A stretch of 5,758 nucleotides of DNA. Origin: an uncultured Collinsella sp. Its GTDB lineage: Bacteria; Actinomycetota; Coriobacteriia; Coriobacteriales; Coriobacteriaceae. The stretch is from contig USBA01000131.1 in NCBI GenBank assembly GCA_900552735.1, positions 1 to 5,758 on the forward strand, in the 5' to 3' direction. The notes beneath the pieces are model-generated. The model was not told where the DNA came from and ran no database searches. It saw nothing but the letters and a program-made list of their open reading frames with translations. Below are positions 5,138-5,758 of this stretch, piece by piece. The position numbers and the translations under genes are program-made. Within the stretch, counting starts at the first letter, position 1, and the number at the start of each line of letters is the position of its first letter.

Positions 5138-5758
5138 CTAGATAAGCCCAAAGTGTTCGAGCGCGGTGACGACGCCGTCGTGGTCGATGCTGTCGGTGAC
5201 ATAGTCGGCCTTTTCCTTGAGGAAGTCCGGTGCGTTGCCCATGGCGATACCGACATCGACGGCGTTCATCAGCGAGATGTCATTGCTGGCATCACCGATG
5301 CCATACACCGTTCCATGGTTGGGGTCGAGAGCGTCGAGTACGGACTGGATACCCTCGCGCTTGGTACATTCGCGAGGCGAAATCTCGGTCACTTCGAGCT
5401 CGAGCTCGTTAAAGCAGAGCAGCGGCTCAAACGCTTGATCCTGAGCGATGCGGTTGGCAAGCGACGTGGACATTAAGATCTTGTAGGCGCTGTAATGTTG
5501 CAGCTGCGTAATTGCATCGCCCACGGTGCGGGCGTATCCGGGGGCGTCGGGCGCATCGGCACTCATGCGAACGACGCCATTGAGTCCCTCAAAACGAATC
5601 ACTTCGTCCGATTGCTCAAGAATGGGAGCAAGGCGCTGCAGCATGCCGGGCGTCATCGCCAAATCGCGAATCACGCGTCCCTCAAGTTCGACATAGCCAC
5701 CCGCGAGGCAGACGATGCCGGTCCAGGGCAGCTCGAGCAGCTTTGGATGGATGCAGCT
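5138..5758 (-). CDS. HAD-superfamily Cof-type phosphatase, 5' end outside the window
   Basis: The reading frame is open to the right edge, so about 206 C-terminal residues are seen and the N-terminal DxDGT nucleophile motif is missing. The visible part starts within the Cof-type cap region (LPWTGIVCLAGGYVE, then RVIRDLAM). It includes the conserved Lys of motif III in TKREGIQ (codon 5362-5360) and motif IV GDASND (codons 5296-5279). These are followed by the usual MNAVDVGIAMGNAPD segment and a C-terminal DHDGVVTALEHFGL. Members of this group (Cof, YbiV and YidA in E. coli) are Mg-dependent cytoplasmic phosphatases acting on sugar phosphates, nucleotides or cofactors; the substrate cannot be read from the sequence. 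The GTG at 5674 is internal, not the start. No strong terminator follows the stop codon, only a 4-bp stem near 5115-5126. Confidence 0.93.
   Translation of the reverse strand, partial: SCIHPKLLELPWTGIVCLAGGYVELEGRVIRDLAMTPGMLQRLAPILEQSDEVIRFEGLNGVVRMSADAPDAPGYARTVGDAITQLQHYSAYKILMSTSLANRIAQDQAFEPLLCFNELELEVTEISPRECTKREGIQSVLDALDPNHGTVYGIGDASNDISLMNAVDVGIAMGNAPDFLKEKADYVTDSIDHDGVVTALEHFGLI

Noticed and set aside
5672..5674. GTG as start codon of the HAD phosphatase
   Set aside because: The frame continues upstream to the window edge with family-typical sequence (GIVCLAGGYVE), so the codon is an internal valine.

Overview
The window looks like chromosomal DNA from a moderately GC-rich actinomycete, most likely the class Coriobacteriia (Collinsella-like). 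This rests on base composition and codon use, on a cytoplasmic CwlM-type double peptidoglycan-binding protein of a kind known from Actinomycetota, and on dense short intergenic repeats built from tRNA 3' ends. The genus is an inference; no rRNA or species marker is present.

Layout. Bases 1-31 hold a strong hairpin terminator for a gene lying to the left. The only plus-strand gene (137-2329) encodes a protein of about 730 residues. It has an N-terminal helical region, a long charged low-complexity linker with RGG and poly-Arg patches, and a C-terminal TOPRIM domain resembling DUF2220/JetD, the nuclease-like family related to topoisomerase VI subunit A. It ends at a clear terminator (2399-2422). 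Bases 2423-2839 contain no credible protein gene. They hold hairpins and repeated fragments of tRNA 3' ends: two near-identical 27-bp T-arm copies and a 16-bp exact copy of the adjacent tRNA-Gln 3' end, two of which form an inverted pair around about 140 bp.

Everything to the right is on the minus strand, in transcription order from the right edge: a Cof-type HAD phosphatase (5' end outside the window), an all-trans polyprenyl diphosphate synthase, a CwlM-like protein with two peptidoglycan-binding domains and a degenerate amidase-like tail, then tRNA-Gln(TTG) with an encoded CCA and its own terminator. The minus-strand transcripts and the plus-strand TOPRIM gene therefore converge on the repeat-filled region at 2423-2839.

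The polyprenyl synthase makes isoprenoid diphosphates, and the CwlM-like protein is a candidate regulator of peptidoglycan precursor synthesis, so both may bear on the cell envelope. Gaps of 115 and 138 bp separate the three minus-strand protein genes, so a tight operon is not evident. The most unusual items are the apparently solo JetD-like TOPRIM protein with its RNA-binding-like linker, the pseudo-amidase CwlM homologue, and the tRNA-derived repeat cluster.
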